DNA from: Flammula alnicola
Taxonomy: Eukaryota; Basidiomycota; Agaricomycetes; Agaricales; Strophariaceae
Assembly (NCBI GenBank): GCA_015499995.1
Contig: JADNRV010000162.1
Location: forward strand, 54,751 to 118,750
DNA: 64,000 bases
Reading direction: 5' to 3'
The position numbers and the translations under genes are program-made. The notes under the pieces are model-generated. The model was not told the DNA's origin, did not search any database, and saw only the letters and a list, made by a program, of their open reading frames with translations. Positions 11,514 to 24,136 of the stretch are shown piece by piece; positions within the stretch are counted from its first letter, which is position 1; every line of letters begins with the position of its first letter.

Positions 11514-13432
11514 ATGTCAAGCAATGCCAGCCTCAAAGACTACTGGAGGAGCTCACGAAAACCCACAAATAATACCTTAAAGCAGCGTACAGTGCGTGGT
11601 TTAAAAGTGCGATTAGTCCAATAGTCGTATTCAACTTAACTCTCCCATCAGGTTGTCTCTCCAGTCACCTCGTTGGCCAAAGTATCGACGTCAAGAGAGA
11701 AGCGTCAAAAGGTCAACAATGTAAGTATTGAATACGGAGAGTATTCCTTTACCAATGACATGACATTCGAAGGCGCGCAGCCTTCAGCAAGATCCACACT
11801 CAACCTTGCCCACTCCCAGTGAGAAGGTGAGCGATAATGCCTTCTAAGCTGCTATTAATTTAAATCACCGCTCACCATTCACTAATTGTACTAGCAAACC
11901 TTTCCACTTCTGTCCCTCCCATTCGAACTCGTACTCCTGGTTCTGCACCACATTTCCGATCTGAAAGCCTTGATCTCTCTGTCACATACGTGCAGCACGC
12001 TGCGCAGCCCCTGCGGTAAACTATATCTGCGCGATCAGGGGGTCATTCCCGCTCAATCATCCTACACGGTGGTCCGACTGCGAAGCGATGTCCTCCCTGT
12101 GGCCGTTTCCATCCTAACATCATTGACAAATTTGTTCAAGGCGACAGACTACGTTTCTTTGGAGGTTGACATTTTTTGCTTGGTCGAATTCCAAGTTGAG
12201 ATATGCAATTTCATCTCCAGAAGCAATATCTGCGATTTTGTCGTCCAGTTTTGCCACGATGATCAACATCATGCGGCTATGGATTACTTTATCCGATTCG
12301 CCCTCATTTCTGCCTTGGCATCCCTTCATTCTTGTGTCTCATTCAAAATACGCCAAACAGACCAGGATGAGGCCTCCACTGTTCGAGCGCCTATCCGACT
12401 GAGCCACAGCGCACCAAATAACCATGAAGCTCTTTATCCAACAATGCTGGAGTCCATGAACCATTTTTTTTTTTTGGAATTTCATTTGGATTTTTTTTCG
12501 ACACCTTTCCTTCGAAAGATGCTGCCTGTACTATTGCAAGCGGCGTCGGCTTGTGAAGTCGTTGTGGATTGTCCAACACAGCGCGCTTGCCGAGACGTTT
12601 TTACCCTTCTGCAATGCCCCGCAATGGAGAAATTAGAGATTATTGTTCGCGACTCTTCGCCCATCCTTGTACCCAACCACTTCGCACTTCGACATCCGAA
12701 CCTTAAAGATCTCGGCTTACTGAACAGGGTCGGCAGTCGTGTTGAAGTAAATTACAACAATTTCGGCCATCTCAATCTCCCATCACTCACGAGGATCGCA
12801 ATTTCGGGCAATTATGCCACTTGGACAATGCTCGACGTGTCCTCCCTGTCTTCTCTGGAGATCCGCCCAGTCGCTATTGTCGTACGACCCGCAAATAGCT
12901 ACAAATATTGTGAAGCCGTTCAATCGTTAATCCGGGTAATGCAAGCATCAAGCTCTCTTCAATTCCCTACCGGATTCATTCTGACAATGTCGTTTCCTGT
13001 CGATTTAATGAAGCACACGAACAGCTTCTTTCAGGGTCAGCGTTTGCAGTGTACATGCTCGCCTGGGACTAAAGATGCTCCAATATTGAACGTGAAGACA
13101 TTGGAGTTGGATGTCGATAGGTTTGACCGTAAACTTTTCGTGAGTAACTTTGTCCCTGAAATCTCTTAATACCCTCAAATTAGTTGACATTCCTCCTTGA
13201 TCAGGACTATCTCGTGTGTTGGTTGAAATGGTTTCCGAATCTGAAATCGCTGAAACTCAACTGCGAAGAGGTTCCGTTCCATTTGACCCCTCGAGAACTC
13301 TGCATAATTTGTACAAGCTGTTGCAAAGAGCTGGAGAATTTTGAGTGCTCTTTGATGTCTACAGTCGTTGAAATTTGGGAGAATTGCAGCCAGCAAGGTG
13401 ACACAAGGGGCTGGTCACAGGTTTGTCAGTAG
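11514..13432 (+). CDS. F-box/LRR-type protein
   Basis: Five exons join in frame to 559 residues: 11514-11591, 11652-11720, 11788-11826, 11895-13139 and 13184-13432. All introns are short GT-AG. A basic Ser/Thr-rich N-terminus of about 62 residues leads into an F-box (FPLLSLPFELVLLVLHHISD, then LKALISLSHTCSTLR). Leucine-rich, irregular LRR-like sequence follows to the C-terminus (LPSLTRIAISGNYATW, WFPNLKSLKLNC). F-box proteins of this type recruit substrates to SCF (Skp1-cullin) ubiquitin ligases. Agaricomycetes carry very large families of them, and the substrate cannot be inferred. The first ATG was chosen because it gives a continuous frame through four splice junctions. No lesions were seen. 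Confidence 0.85.
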
Positions 13433-13989
13433 TTAGGGTAGGATAGGTTTAGTAACTGGCGAGGTCCCTACACAGGAACGTCCAGCGTACGAGCATAACT
13501 TTTATAGAGAGCAGCACGCGAAAAGCGACACAGACTCGGATCACTGCAATGGGAAGAGATGCACCACACGCTAAGAGGGCTGAGCGTACTGAGCGTGGCA
13601 CGCTCAGGCACGGCACTGATTTTCTCTTGCCCGTAGACGGTAGCACTGGCAGAAGGCCGAGCATCAAGGTCTGTGAATCCGAGATCATGGCGCAAAAACA
13701 TGATCAAAGAGAGCCGCACAAGTCATTGGAAAATAAATATCAATAAACCTTAGAATCCATGGCGCCCGAGGGCAAGAGAAAGCTAGATCGGCAGGGTGAG
13801 ATCAGTGGTAGAGCTTGGGTAATAGTAGTATATATAATAAACCTAGTCCCCATGCCAGAAATCCACACACACTAAAAGACGTGTGGATTTATGGCGGCCA
13901 TATCGTGACTTCACACGGAAGGCACTGGCATTGAATAAAATCCACATCACAGGTCGCCCTTCCCGCATTGCAACGACTTACGGTCTGAT
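13433..13989. other. No supported gene
   Basis: Intergenic gap between the F-box gene and the XPG-like gene. No strong coding frame or repeat was seen; promoter sequence for the downstream gene is expected here. Confidence 0.4.
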
Positions 13990-15740
13990 ATGGGCATTCG
14001 CGGACTATGGCAGGTTCGTCGTTCCCTTATTGCTTTACAACATTTATATCAAGAGAAATGTAGATACTGCAACCTGCAGCAGAGACTTTTAGTTTGCAGG
14101 AATTTGCTCTTATTGAAGGCTTTCAGCGCAATGTACATGGAAATCGAAGCTTTCGGGTTGGGGTTGACACTGAGTTGATACGACGTCGCACTCTACTAGC
14201 GTTCAAGCTAATCATAGTACATTTTAGCGCAGTAATGGCTCAATGCATCGCAGGAGCGCAGTCAACTGGGCTCCACGGCCCCGGACCCCTTCGGATTTTA
14301 TTTTTCAAGCTTTGCAAATTTTTACAATCCCCGATTACCTGGGTTTTTGTATTCGATGGTCCCTCTCGTCCGACGACTAAGCGAGGAAAGGCAATACCTT
14401 CGTTGCCTCCCTCATGGCGGGGACCATGTCAATTACTTATTGAATCATTCGGATTCTCGGTGCATCAGGTTAGCTTAAAGTTCTTGAACATTTACATTTT
14501 TGGTTGAACGCTACAGGCCCCTGGCGAGGCCGAAGCAGAACTCGCCCAGTCAAATAAGATGGGCGCCCTCGATGCTATCTTCACTAGTGATAGTGACTCG
14601 TTTGTATTTGGCGCTCAATGCGTCATTAGAAGGTGGGATCAGGTCGTCTCATACTGCCCATGTAGATGCTTGACTTGGAATTGCAGTGCATCATCTCTCG
14701 AAAATGCCAAGTTAAATTTACATCATGATGAACTCGCCATCTACAACTCTCACGTCATTGAGAACGATGAATCTGTCATGCTTACCGGTGGAGGGTTATT
14801 GTTGATCGCCTTGGCTGTCGGAGGTGACTACTCTGCTGGACTTGAAGGCTGTGGGGCTTCTACTGTTCATGCCCTTGCAAAATCTGGGTTTGGCGACTCA
14901 TTGCTGAATGCTGTACAAACTCTGGACAGCGATAGATTCGAAACCTTTCGCCAAAAATGGATCCAGGATATCAAACAAGAGCTTACGAGCAACGCTCATG
15001 GCCATCTATCCTCTCGACAGCCTAAACTGGCTGCCAACATCCCTGCAGATTTTCCAGAAAGATCCACTATTGATCTGTACGTTCATCCTGTGACTTCGTT
15101 CTCGACGTCAAGCAACCCTCCCGATATTTCTCTCTGGAAACGTCGCGAACCACAAATACATAGAATTGCAACATTCTGCGACAGTCATCTGGGTTGGCAA
15201 GATCATAGCGAACTCCTCAAAGCATTCCACGGGAATCTCTGGGAAGGTTTCTTTCTTCAATTATTATATAACGTCTGTTTTCAATTCATTTAATCATCTA
15301 AGATCAATTACTGAGCCGCATAGAAGCCAGAACTGAAGTTCGATCCAGTGGAGGCCATCGTGCACACATCATCACTTGAAGTGCAAGTTCTGAAAGCAAT
15401 CAAGCAAGAGCGTCGTGCGCATCGAAACTTCCATCTTCGGGCTTGGAATCGCATCACATTTGAGACAGGAAACTTCGTTAAGGAGGTCAAAAAAGCTTTT
15501 CCAGATGTAGCCATGAATATACCCACTACTCGCACCATATGGGCACCTGCGTGCATTTTCGCTGAACCTTTGGCCGGTAAACAAATTAAATCGAAAAAGA
15601 GAAAGTCTCGTAAGTACTTAAAATTTATCAGGGAAAGAAAACTCAATGTTGCACAGAACACACCGAAGAAAAGAACACCTCCTGCTCTAGCCTCCTGCTC
15701 CGGGAGCCACACCCGCAAAAAAAGCGCCGGAGCCAACTGA
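13990..15740 (+). CDS. XPG/GEN1-like PIN-domain nuclease
   Basis: Five exons join in frame to about 503 residues: 13990-14013, 14100-14468, 14517-14632, 14687-15272 and 15324-15740. The N-terminus MGIRGLWQ is diagnostic of the Rad2/XPG fold. Exon 2 gives EGFQRNVHGNRSFRVGVDTE (first acidic residue) and VFVFDGPSRP. Exon 3 gives APGEAEAELA and DAIFTSDSDSFVFGAQ, the catalytic acidic clusters. Exon 4 has the GGDY helix-two-turn-helix start (ALAVGGDYSAGLEGCG). Family members are structure-specific 5' flap or Holliday-junction nucleases, and this is closest to the fungal GEN1-like group. Oddities: the segment usually found between the MGIRGLWQ start and the EGF block is short, and the sequence after GVD diverges from the usual aromatic-rich motif. 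The basic C-terminus is variable. The last exon was read through a possible 22-bp intron that is too short to accept. Confidence 0.8.
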
Positions 15741-15763
15741 TGCCCGAATAATGAGCCTTGGAG

Positions 15764-15929
15764 TTGACATCAGGAAAACTACACATTCAAGTTACTTAGC
15801 GGGCTTAGATCACTTGAAATCACTTGGGATGTCGCTTCGTCCATTGTTGGATCACTTTGGCACTTCATGGCACAGCCACAACAAAATCTGAGGAGCAAAT
15901 TTCACTCAAGTGATTCCCCAAGTGCATGA
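15764..15929. repeat. AAGTGA-rich MITE-like element, copy 1
   Basis: Starts with ACATCAGGAAAACTACACAT (15768-15787), an end sequence shared with copies at 29604 and, inverted, at 31189-31210. It is followed by repeated CACTTG/CAAGTG words in both orientations. Coding capacity is absent. The other end near 15929 is not sharply defined. Confidence 0.6.
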
Positions 15930-17637
15930 GTGGTAAGCGCGAAGCAGTATACAAGAGAAATTGAATCGCGGTTCCTTGTCGCAGACGAAAACGAGGAAAT
16001 TCTCTCTCAGTTCATTGAGACTCCGCAACACGTGATCGCATTTAAATGCGATCGACCAAGAATTTTCAAAATTCACGTTGCCCTTCTTCTCAACCACATC
16101 CATCGCAGCCCACAGCCTCCCACAACCACCTCCCATATCTCTGCTTTTGCGTAAACAGAACCACGACGAAGCCCTCCACACAATTTTCGTTGTAAGTTCA
16201 TCTATATGCCTCCCATTTCATATGAACGATCTTCATATGGTTTCACTAAGGCCTTCAAGTTGTCAAACACCTCAACAATGTTCACCAATTTTCATGGCGC
16301 GACGTTTCTCTCTTCGGTATGTGCTTGGCCTCATTCCACTTACACGAACATACCTATACCATGGGCTAAGGTGGGCAGGGTGACGACGACCATTCCTCCC
16401 ACAATTGTAAGTTTGGGATTTTATCTCTCTAATCTGTTATCTGATCTGCTGTTGACAGGTGCTCATTGGTTGCAATTTGCGAGGCGCGACATAGTACTAG
16501 TCCTACTAGGTGGGCGCGATCGGTGAGCCGCTGGTTACCGAGCCTCTCCCGTGATAGTGTTTGCTAACCCACAACTGCAAATCACTGCAGCTTGTCGTCG
16601 CCTGCGATATTCTCAATCAAAAACACCTCCACTTTGGATTGGCAGGACGAGGAAGAGACGTTGAGTGGGCAAAAGCGACTGTAAGTTCCCCCTCGAAATT
16701 CCCTTTTTATGACATGTTCGATTAGTGCCACAGGACGTCTCTAATATCGCCTCCCACCACAATCCAACTCTTTGAATTCGGCGCTTCTCCTTGAACTGCT
16801 AGCTCTGCCTGCCCGTGCCCGACGCCCGTGGATGAGATCTCGGGCAGCCGCTCGTTGTACCCCGGCCGTCCTCGAGATCTGACTCGAAAATGTTATCTGC
16901 GACGCGTCACCTACGACGAGCACGGCTAAGCGGTAAGCCACTGCCTACTTCCCTACCAGAACTCAAGCTAACGTCACATTAGCGACACCATCAGTAGTCA
17001 TATCATGCTTGCTCACAGCCTCGGGAAGGGGCAGTTGATGGGGGGTTGTTGACCATGTTGACAGGCGATGGGGCTTGCTGGTAGCTGGCAGTTGTCGGCG
17101 GGCGATGAAGATAATAAGTAGCTGCTATTATATAGGTGTCAGGATCGTATGTCATCGATAGACCCCCAATTTGCAATACATTTGTTTAAACAGTCATGTT
17201 TGCGAGAACAATGCCCCAAAATTCGAGCCCTTACTCACTTTGAGAGCCACTTCACAGTTGACTTACCCACTTGGAGGCGCACTTGAGCTCAATTGCGCAA
17301 GTGAACTCACTTCGCTAAGGCAGCAACCTTCTCAGCCAAGTGAACTTTACTTAACCACGGAGATGATGTATTCTTATTTGAATATACCAGCTTGTAAAAT
17401 AAATCCAATACATTATGATCTACTCTGAGGTACGATGAATAAGGAAGTAAAAATCGCAGAGCTTGTTGTCCTCAGCCTGAGGCTAGCCAGTGGACCGTTA
17501 CGATGGAGGGTAGGCGAGAGCGTAGCGGACTTTCGCCATGCGATTGGCCGCCACGTCGACGGCTGAGAAGCAATCTATAAGCCGGAATGGGAAGAAAGGA
17601 AGAACGAAGGTGGATTTTACTGCTTACGTGGTGGGCT
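15930..17637. other. No supported gene; includes AAGTGA repeat copy 2
   Basis: No convincing gene. About 17215-17355 is another AAGTGA/CACTTG-rich segment of the family seen at 15764, 29604 and 31020, without the clear ACATCAG end. The frames around 16078-16526 and 16741-16941 lack recognisable motifs. Confidence 0.4.
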
Positions 17638-18919
17638 CTCATGTCCAAGGGCATGCTGTAGAACGAGTACCGGGCCATCAACACACTCCATAGCCATGGA
17701 TTCATTGGGAAATCTGTCAGTGGATTGTTGTCGACAAATTTTCTTCCAAATGAAGGGTAGAAGGACAGGGATGCTGCAAACAGAGGTTGATACTGCCGTC
17801 TTTCAATATGTCAATGTGACCGACCATGATCTTCTATTCTATTTGCTCACCATAATGTTCACGAGGCAGACAACCATTGGCGGGTCGTAGTAAGACTGGC
17901 TCAACAGCACAGACCAACAAATGCTGCTTGAAATGAACGTCCATCCACTGCTACCCGCGAATCCCAAGATTACACTGAATTTCTGTGATGGGTAGAGTTT
18001 AGCATCGATGAAGATACACCATGTGAGAGAGACAATGCCGATGTCAACAGCAATGTCAACTGAGAAAATGGTCAGTGTGGTTCTTGTTGGTTCAGATGGT
18101 AAACACTTACCGATGAGTGCACAAATTACGAATGCCTGAGGTAAGGAACAGAATATTGCACCGTCAATAGCGATATGTTCCTTTGCACAGACGATGCTGA
18201 TGGCAATGCAATAAATAGGCCCAATTAAGGCCAGCATTAACGAAAGTAACTTGAAGCGCCAGATGGCGCGTCGTTCATTCCTGAAAATTCGCCCCAGCGA
18301 TATAATGAGGCTAGCTTTCGCAAACCTAAAAATATTGAAAATTGTGAATCAGATAAATGGATAACCTTTCAGTACTCACCAAATCACCAGGAAATATAAG
18401 TGCAGAGTGAAAGAATATATCACTGGCTGAATGATGGGAGGATTTGTGGTTATACCTAACTGTATGTCAGGCATTGTAAGGACCGAAATACCACTGAGCC
18501 TCACGGGTGGCAACCAGAAGACCAAACATGAATGCGTTTGTTAAGTTGGTGAACCCCACCAAGAGATCATCAATCCAAAGCGGTATTTGGTATATGTAGA
18601 TGCGAACAAGGAATCTAAACCCAGCGAGGATGATGGCAAAAGCATGCGCAGCGAAGAGGACAACTAAGTGTTATAAGTCAGGTGCTTGATAAAGTAAAAT
18701 GATGGAGACGCACAGAGCCTTGTCGAAGAGAGTTCCTTGGATGGCATAACCATCACAAGTTGGAATATATGACGCAACGGAGGAGGTTGGAAAAGAAAAT
18801 ACAAAATAAGAGAGATCAGCAAGTTGGGTGTTGACGTTGAGAGGAGGCCAAGACCTCGAGCGTAGCAAGTGTATAGGGGCGTGAGAGCTACTTGCCGAGG
18901 TCTGAGATACGTGAATCAT
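17638..18919 (-). pseudogene. PTH11/rhodopsin-like membrane protein, probably decayed
   Basis: Read on the minus strand, successive hydrophobic segments resemble the fungal rhodopsin-like (PTH11-type) receptor family: FAAHAFAIILAGFRFLVRIY followed by PLWIDDLLVGFTNLTNAFMF, then FAKASLIISLGRIF, then LLSLMLALIGPIYCIAISIV, LPQAFVICALI, and IAVDIGIVSLTWCIFIDAKL. Such proteins are seven-helix plasma-membrane receptors implicated in surface sensing. Introns are visible near 18665-18715, 18330-18380 and 18060-18110. At least two junctions (near 18480 and 17850) do not keep phase with canonical splice sites, so I annotate it as likely disrupted; unusual splicing is the alternative. Start codon uncertain. 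Confidence 0.5.
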
Positions 18920-19069
18920 TCATGTTCGCAACCCGCGCACTTCCCTAGCAGTATTACCTGTGGACTGCGGTCAGACTCATGACTGACTCTGAATCAATGG
19001 GGATGACCATTAACTAAGTTCAGATAGGATCGACCCATATGGAAAAAAGGCGGTAGTTTTAATTTTTCC

Positions 19070-19384
19070 TGAAGATGTATGCCGAAATGTAGCTAGCCCC
19101 TTATCTATAATGCTTCCAGAGACTAGTTCTCCGTCTCTATAATGCTTCCAGAGACTAGTTCTCCATCTCTATAATGCTTCCAGAGACTAGTTCTCCGTCT
19201 CTCGGATGTTTCCAGGGACTCTGCATGCGAACAAGACGGATAAGAATGTGTTTCAGTCATCTTTGCGAAGATGTATACCGTAATTCAAGCTAGCCCCTTA
19301 TCTATAATGCTTCCAGTTCCAGAGAATAGTTCTCCGTCTCTCGGATGTTTCCAGGGGCTCTGTATATGAACAAGACTGATGAGA
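19070..19384. repeat. Direct duplication with embedded 32-bp minisatellite
   Basis: Bases 19070-19243 and 19262-19384 are diverged direct copies sharing CTAGCCCCTTATCTATAATG and TCTCGGATGTTTCCAGGG. Inside the first copy a 32-bp unit starting TCTATAATGCTTCCAGAGAC is repeated three times (19104-19135, 19136-19167, 19168-19199) with one base change. Confidence 0.9.
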
Positions 19385-20403
19385 TGCTGTTAATTTGTTT
19401 TGCGAAGACTGAGTTAAACATACTGTAAGAATTTATCCATATAGAGAAGGTGGCAAATTCAATGGAAAACACCATCAAAAAGCTGAAATCCGCAGCTCTG
19501 TCAATGGCTGTGAGGGAGTAACTGAGGGATTTTCAACTTTGGACTTATGAACGAAGACAATTAATAACCTGAAATTGAAGGTGACTCTCACCAGCTCTGG
19601 CCTATCATGTACCTCGGTCCGGTAAAATCTTCTGCCACTACAGTCGGAATGTTGTGGGGCCTGTCACTGTTCCTGAGAGAGATCTCACTGTGGGATCAGC
19701 ACAGCTTTGGTTACAGTGATTTGCAGTGCCGTTTGCACACGAATGTTGGGAAAATGTGTTTGTCCGTGTCTTGCCTTTGACCGTGCCTGATACATTCCGG
19801 CGCAGAAAACTCGCCCGACGCAGGAATAACCGGGAGCCCAGCAGCTGCCTGACATGCCGAACTCTCACGCCAACACATGTAAATAACTTTGTCGAAACTT
19901 GTCGTGCAAACGGCAATGCAAGTCACTTCAGCCTGTGTCATCCAAAAATACACAGTCTCGACTCTCGGGCCGTGTGAAGTCGATTGATCACTCTCAGTTC
20001 TTCGGCAGTGATCAGTGTCCGATAACTCGATCGCCTTGATTTACATAGATCTTGATATGCCAATTCCCTAATCAAGTATCCCACCCAAGGTGGTGAATTA
20101 TAGCGTGTTGTCGTGGAAATCCAGGAGGTGAATCGCGTGTTGCTCTGTAGTGCGCGCGTGTAATCTCTCTCAACCTTTCTCATACTTTACCATTCATTCC
20201 CACTGGTGCACCGTTGTAATACTCCGCAGTATACGCGGACCTTATCAACAGTTTCTCCCCCTTAATTTACCCAGAACGCAGCGACGTGACCCACGACGGC
20301 ATCACCAATCCTCCTTAAACACCTCTCCCACTAGTACTTCTCTCAAAACTTAGGTTCCAGTTCCCTGACACGCCAGACCGCAAGAAAACTCCGCACCTCT
20401 GCC
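19385..20403. other. No supported gene
   Basis: Frames here are short and overlap on both strands without recognisable domains. Confidence 0.4.
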
Positions 20404-20819
20404 ATGTCTGGACCGCAACTCAACGGTGCTCCAACGGTGCTCTCGCTGTGCGGTGTGTACTTACATTTTGCCTTTCTTTCATGCAGAAGCTGTTGAGCTC
20501 AGCTCTCTTTCTATCATAGCGTGCATTGTTTCTGAGTCTTTTGAGTTGGCAAATAATGGACAACGACATCCAAAATCGAGCGCGGGATGTGGAGAAAGCC
20601 CTTGCAGGTAAGGTCCAGCATTACTTTCATCAACATTTCTGGCAGCAGCTGGCGTGTCTGGCATCACTGGTCGGCCTCGCAATCTACTCTGATGCATTCC
20701 AGGCGTGCCAGAAATTGCAAATTCGCCAGACGAGACCGTCAGCGGCTGCATTGATGCATCACGTGATGGAAAGTTGGCGTCCCAAAGTACTAATATTTGG
20801 ACTTGTCAGTTTCTTTTGA
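20404..20819 (+). CDS. Possible small gene, unrecognised
   Basis: ATG at 20404 (MSGPQLNGAPTVLSLC) is followed by a plausible intron ending TGCAG at about 20486 and a second possible intron about 20608-20702, with canonical GTAAGG and TTCCAG signals. Two alternative frames can be threaded through: one continues from the first ATG, the other starts at 20556 (MDNDIQNRARDVEKALAG). No domain was recognised. This could be a decayed or chance structure. Confidence 0.25.
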
Positions 20820-22591
20820 ACTTGTCTCTTGCTCTCGACGTCGTTCCTCTTCACACCCATCTACCTGCTTTCCCTCTGCCTGAAGCTGGCCACATCAGTT
20901 AGTTGGCAATCTGGTTCGGTGTGCGCACTTCTCTGCCCCACCTTTCCCTCTCTGCCCTGACGACATACCGCTCACCGTCATTTCTGCAGCAAAACAACTC
21001 CCTTGGTGAGGTTCGTCTGAGTGCTCGCCTCTCATGCTAATGCATTGCCCTTTTCCCCACAGACATCACCTTCAAGCCGAACATCGGCCTTTTCAATTGC
21101 CCAATCCTTCAGCTTCGAAAACGGCTGGCCCGTTGTCACCGCGTCACCCGCAAGCCGGGGAATGCCAGCACTGGGAAATCTTCCAGCGCTTCAAGCTCGG
21201 GACCTCCCTCCCCGCCTGTAATTCGTGGAGTACATTAGTCTATGGCCGCTAGCACAGGGTCTTTTTATTGGTGTGTGGAGCCTCTTGATCTCGAGCAACA
21301 CCGTTGTGCTCATGTTCAACATCATCATCATACCCTGCAGAACAGCTGAGCAGCTGCAAGTTTGGCTAGTTCCTCATCTTATACAGGTCCAACCACTCAT
21401 CTGGCGCCCTCCTTGCGTGGATGTAAGCTATCGGCCGCCTCGTTGACACCGCGGAGACCACTGGGCAAGGGATCCATTCGAGGAACGACCATCCACAGGA
21501 GTCTGGGTCAGGCAGCGAACGGTGCTGGCACATCTCCGATGATGACGAAGCTCAAGGACTTTCAGTGCGTATGTTATATATTAGTTCGTAATCCGTGTAC
21601 ATATACCCTATCGTATATACTCCAGGCAAGTTATAGACAGCCAGTATTCATGCGCCAGCGTCTGTGACAGGCGACAGACGCGCTGATCTGTGGAAGCGTA
21701 CACTCCTTTGGAGAGAGATGCGGTGGGCAGATATGCGGTGGATTGGGTAGGTGCTTTGCTTTGGGCCCTGATCTTACTGGCCTGTCGGCACAGGAGTACG
21801 AGCGCCCGCCGACTCAGCCTCAGCTGAAAGTGACCATGGTCGCACCTGACGCCGTCACGGTCTGCGCGGGTGTCGAGCTGGGCGGATCTCGTTAGTGCAC
21901 GACATGGATGTGGAGGCGGAGGTATCGGAGAGGACAAGCAGGGAGAGGAGGCAGGGGGGAGAATGAGGGCGCGCGTGGGTGTACATTGCGGCCTCGATTT
22001 GACCCGCAAAGGGCGTCACCAGAGGAGGAGCGTCGGTGCCGCGTTGAGGCCACATCCCATACATGTATTTCTTCCCATGAGTCGCCTAGCAAGTATGTAC
22101 GCAACCAATGTACTTATATTATCAATATATAACACTTTTCACGGAGAATTGATTATTAAAAGAATATTGGAAAGCTGGAATTTCTGGCACTAAAACGAGA
22201 TTATGGCGCCAGAATTCATCCTGGTGCCACTCCAAGTATTATGCTGCCAGTCAGAATTCTGGCGGTCTGGCGGGTCTGATTCGTCTGGTGCCAGACGAGC
22301 CAGACACATGTGATCTTCCTGATGCGCCTGCGCGGCAATCGCACGCCGCGCAACCCGTTGGACTATGTATCTGTCCCAATTTTATCTCGACTTGTTATGC
22401 ATTACGTTGCACAATCGCGATGAGCATCAAGGCACACCTTTATTTTGATATGTCCCACTTCAGCCGCCTTGCGCTGTTGTCGTCACCATTTGTTGTCATA
22501 CATATTTATGTAGATCCTGAACTGCCAGATACTTACATTTAAAAGAGAAACAGTTCAAATGTAGCCATGTTACACCCATTCCCCACTCACC
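20820..22591. other. No supported gene
   Basis: No gene recognised. The segment 21880-22030 is purine-rich on the plus strand and produces overlapping long frames on both strands, typical of composition effects. Confidence 0.4.
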
Positions 22592-23664
22592 ATGAACATT
22601 GAATACAGCTATGGAGCTGAACATATTTCTGATCCTGTTATTTTAAGACAATTCCGCCTTTCTGCAGAACCGGACCCAGGAATTGATCCTGCTCTGGTCT
22701 ATAACCCAGGTAAATCCATATCATTGCGGATACATTGCTTCTTTGACAATCCATCATGCTAAACAGAAGGTCCTCTATACCATTGCCTTGATAGCGCTAT
22801 AAGCTCCACTGAAGGGATGGCACCTTCTCCGGACCAAACTCTCATACCCACCGAAAATTCTGCTTTTGGCCAGAGCTTGCCACATCCAAACACCTTTCAG
22901 GTTCCGCCTGCAGTTTGTTTTCCTGGAGGAAACTTACTCCCCTTTTTGGGCGGTTTACCTCATTTTGTCATACCCTCCGACCATGGACTGCCCATCATCA
23001 TCGCCCCGCCCATTGGCTTCGGATCCTCTGCTCCTTCACTGATCACTTCCAGTGGTGCAGCTGCTCCGATCATACTTAGCCCAACTGCTTCTTACCCACC
23101 TTTTGGTCCACCAATTCCCATTAGTCCACCAGGCCTTCCGATACCAATTCCCTTTGATCCGACTCGGAGTCCAAGTATCATGCATGGATCCCCTTATCCA
23201 TTTTTGGGTGGCCCTTTTCAACCATACCCTGTGTGGGGTCCACTACCTGTGCCACTTCCTTTGTCAGGGTCTGTGGAAAAGGAACCGCAACCTGCCATCA
23301 TATCTCAAGTACGTGCTGCCTTTCGAGCCCATAGATCATTCATTGACCCCCCTCTTTCAAGAAAAAACTGAATCACGCATCACGCAAGCGGAGCCCGGAT
23401 GCGTCTAACCCTCCCCAGCTCCTTTCAAAAAAGAAAAATAATTCATCTCTCCAAAAGCGGAAGAAAGACACAAAGAAAAGACTGTCAGCTGTTAAACAGA
23501 GTGCAGCAGCTGAAAGTCTTAAGCGGTCAAGTGTGTAAGTGAATCCAGTGATTGTGTGTGAAATGTCATTCTGATATTCTTTGAATTGATTCAGAAAAGA
23601 CAGATGGTATTATGTCGACTATAAAGGTGATCTGGTTCCAAAAGTTGATGGTAAATTCAAATAG
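22592..23664 (+). CDS. Proline/glycine-rich protein with basic tail, unknown function
   Basis: Four exons join exactly in frame to 291 residues: 22592-22709, 22767-23308, 23389-23534 and 23595-23664. The N-terminus is acidic-polar (MNIEYSYGAEHISDPVILRQ). The middle is Pro/Gly/Phe/Ile-rich with repeated PPIPI, PPFGPP and GGPF-like motifs (residues about 75-215). The last 70 residues are strongly basic (SKKKNNSSLQKRKKDTKKRL) and look like a nuclear-localisation stretch. The end reads RWYYVDYKGDLVPKVDG. No catalytic domain or family was recognised. The intact splice phases argue for a real gene. A nuclear, disordered protein is an inference from composition only. Confidence 0.65.
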
Positions 23665-24136
23665 TTATGTCCTCTCTGTTCTTATATTGGTTACCCAACC
23701 AAGCCCGACCAACATTTTTCCGAGACATGGCGACTTTGTTTGTAGTCCACGCTTCGCATAGCATATTGGAATCCTCGTTGTTATTTTCTTCTTACTGTAC
23801 ATACTTATATATTTGACAACTGGCATTGTTATCATGCAAACGAAAGAGACAAAAAGCAATTGGGTATTTGCTAGGGACAACAATTGAAAGAATTGCTAGT
23901 TACTAGTCTAACATGCCGAGGTCATCCTCAGCCTCACTATCCTCCCTCATATTCCTTCAAGGCAGCAGCAAACGCGGAGTAGGGAAGCACGCAGAAAGCT
24001 GCAGGACAACTGAATAATACTGCACCTTCCGTAGTTGAATCGTGATCACTGCATTTGACCTATCATCGCGGACGGTGCGAAAAGCGCCCACTTGATATAC
24101 CACATCACGCGCACGCGACTGAAAGCCTGACTGAGG
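23665..24136. other. No supported gene
   Basis: A 470-bp gap after the proline-rich gene with no convincing coding frame, repeat or RNA gene. Confidence 0.4.

Noticed and set aside
14908..15093. Alternative-frame ORF within the XPG-like gene
   Set aside because: Shadow of exon 4, which carries the conserved nuclease sequence in another frame.
19070..19384. CRISPR-like array at the 32-bp units
   Set aside because: Units are directly adjacent with no unique spacers, in a eukaryotic genome; it is a minisatellite.
21870..22193. Overlapping long frames on both strands in a purine-rich segment
   Set aside because: Low stop density is explained by GA-rich composition; no splice structure, start context or motif supports a gene.
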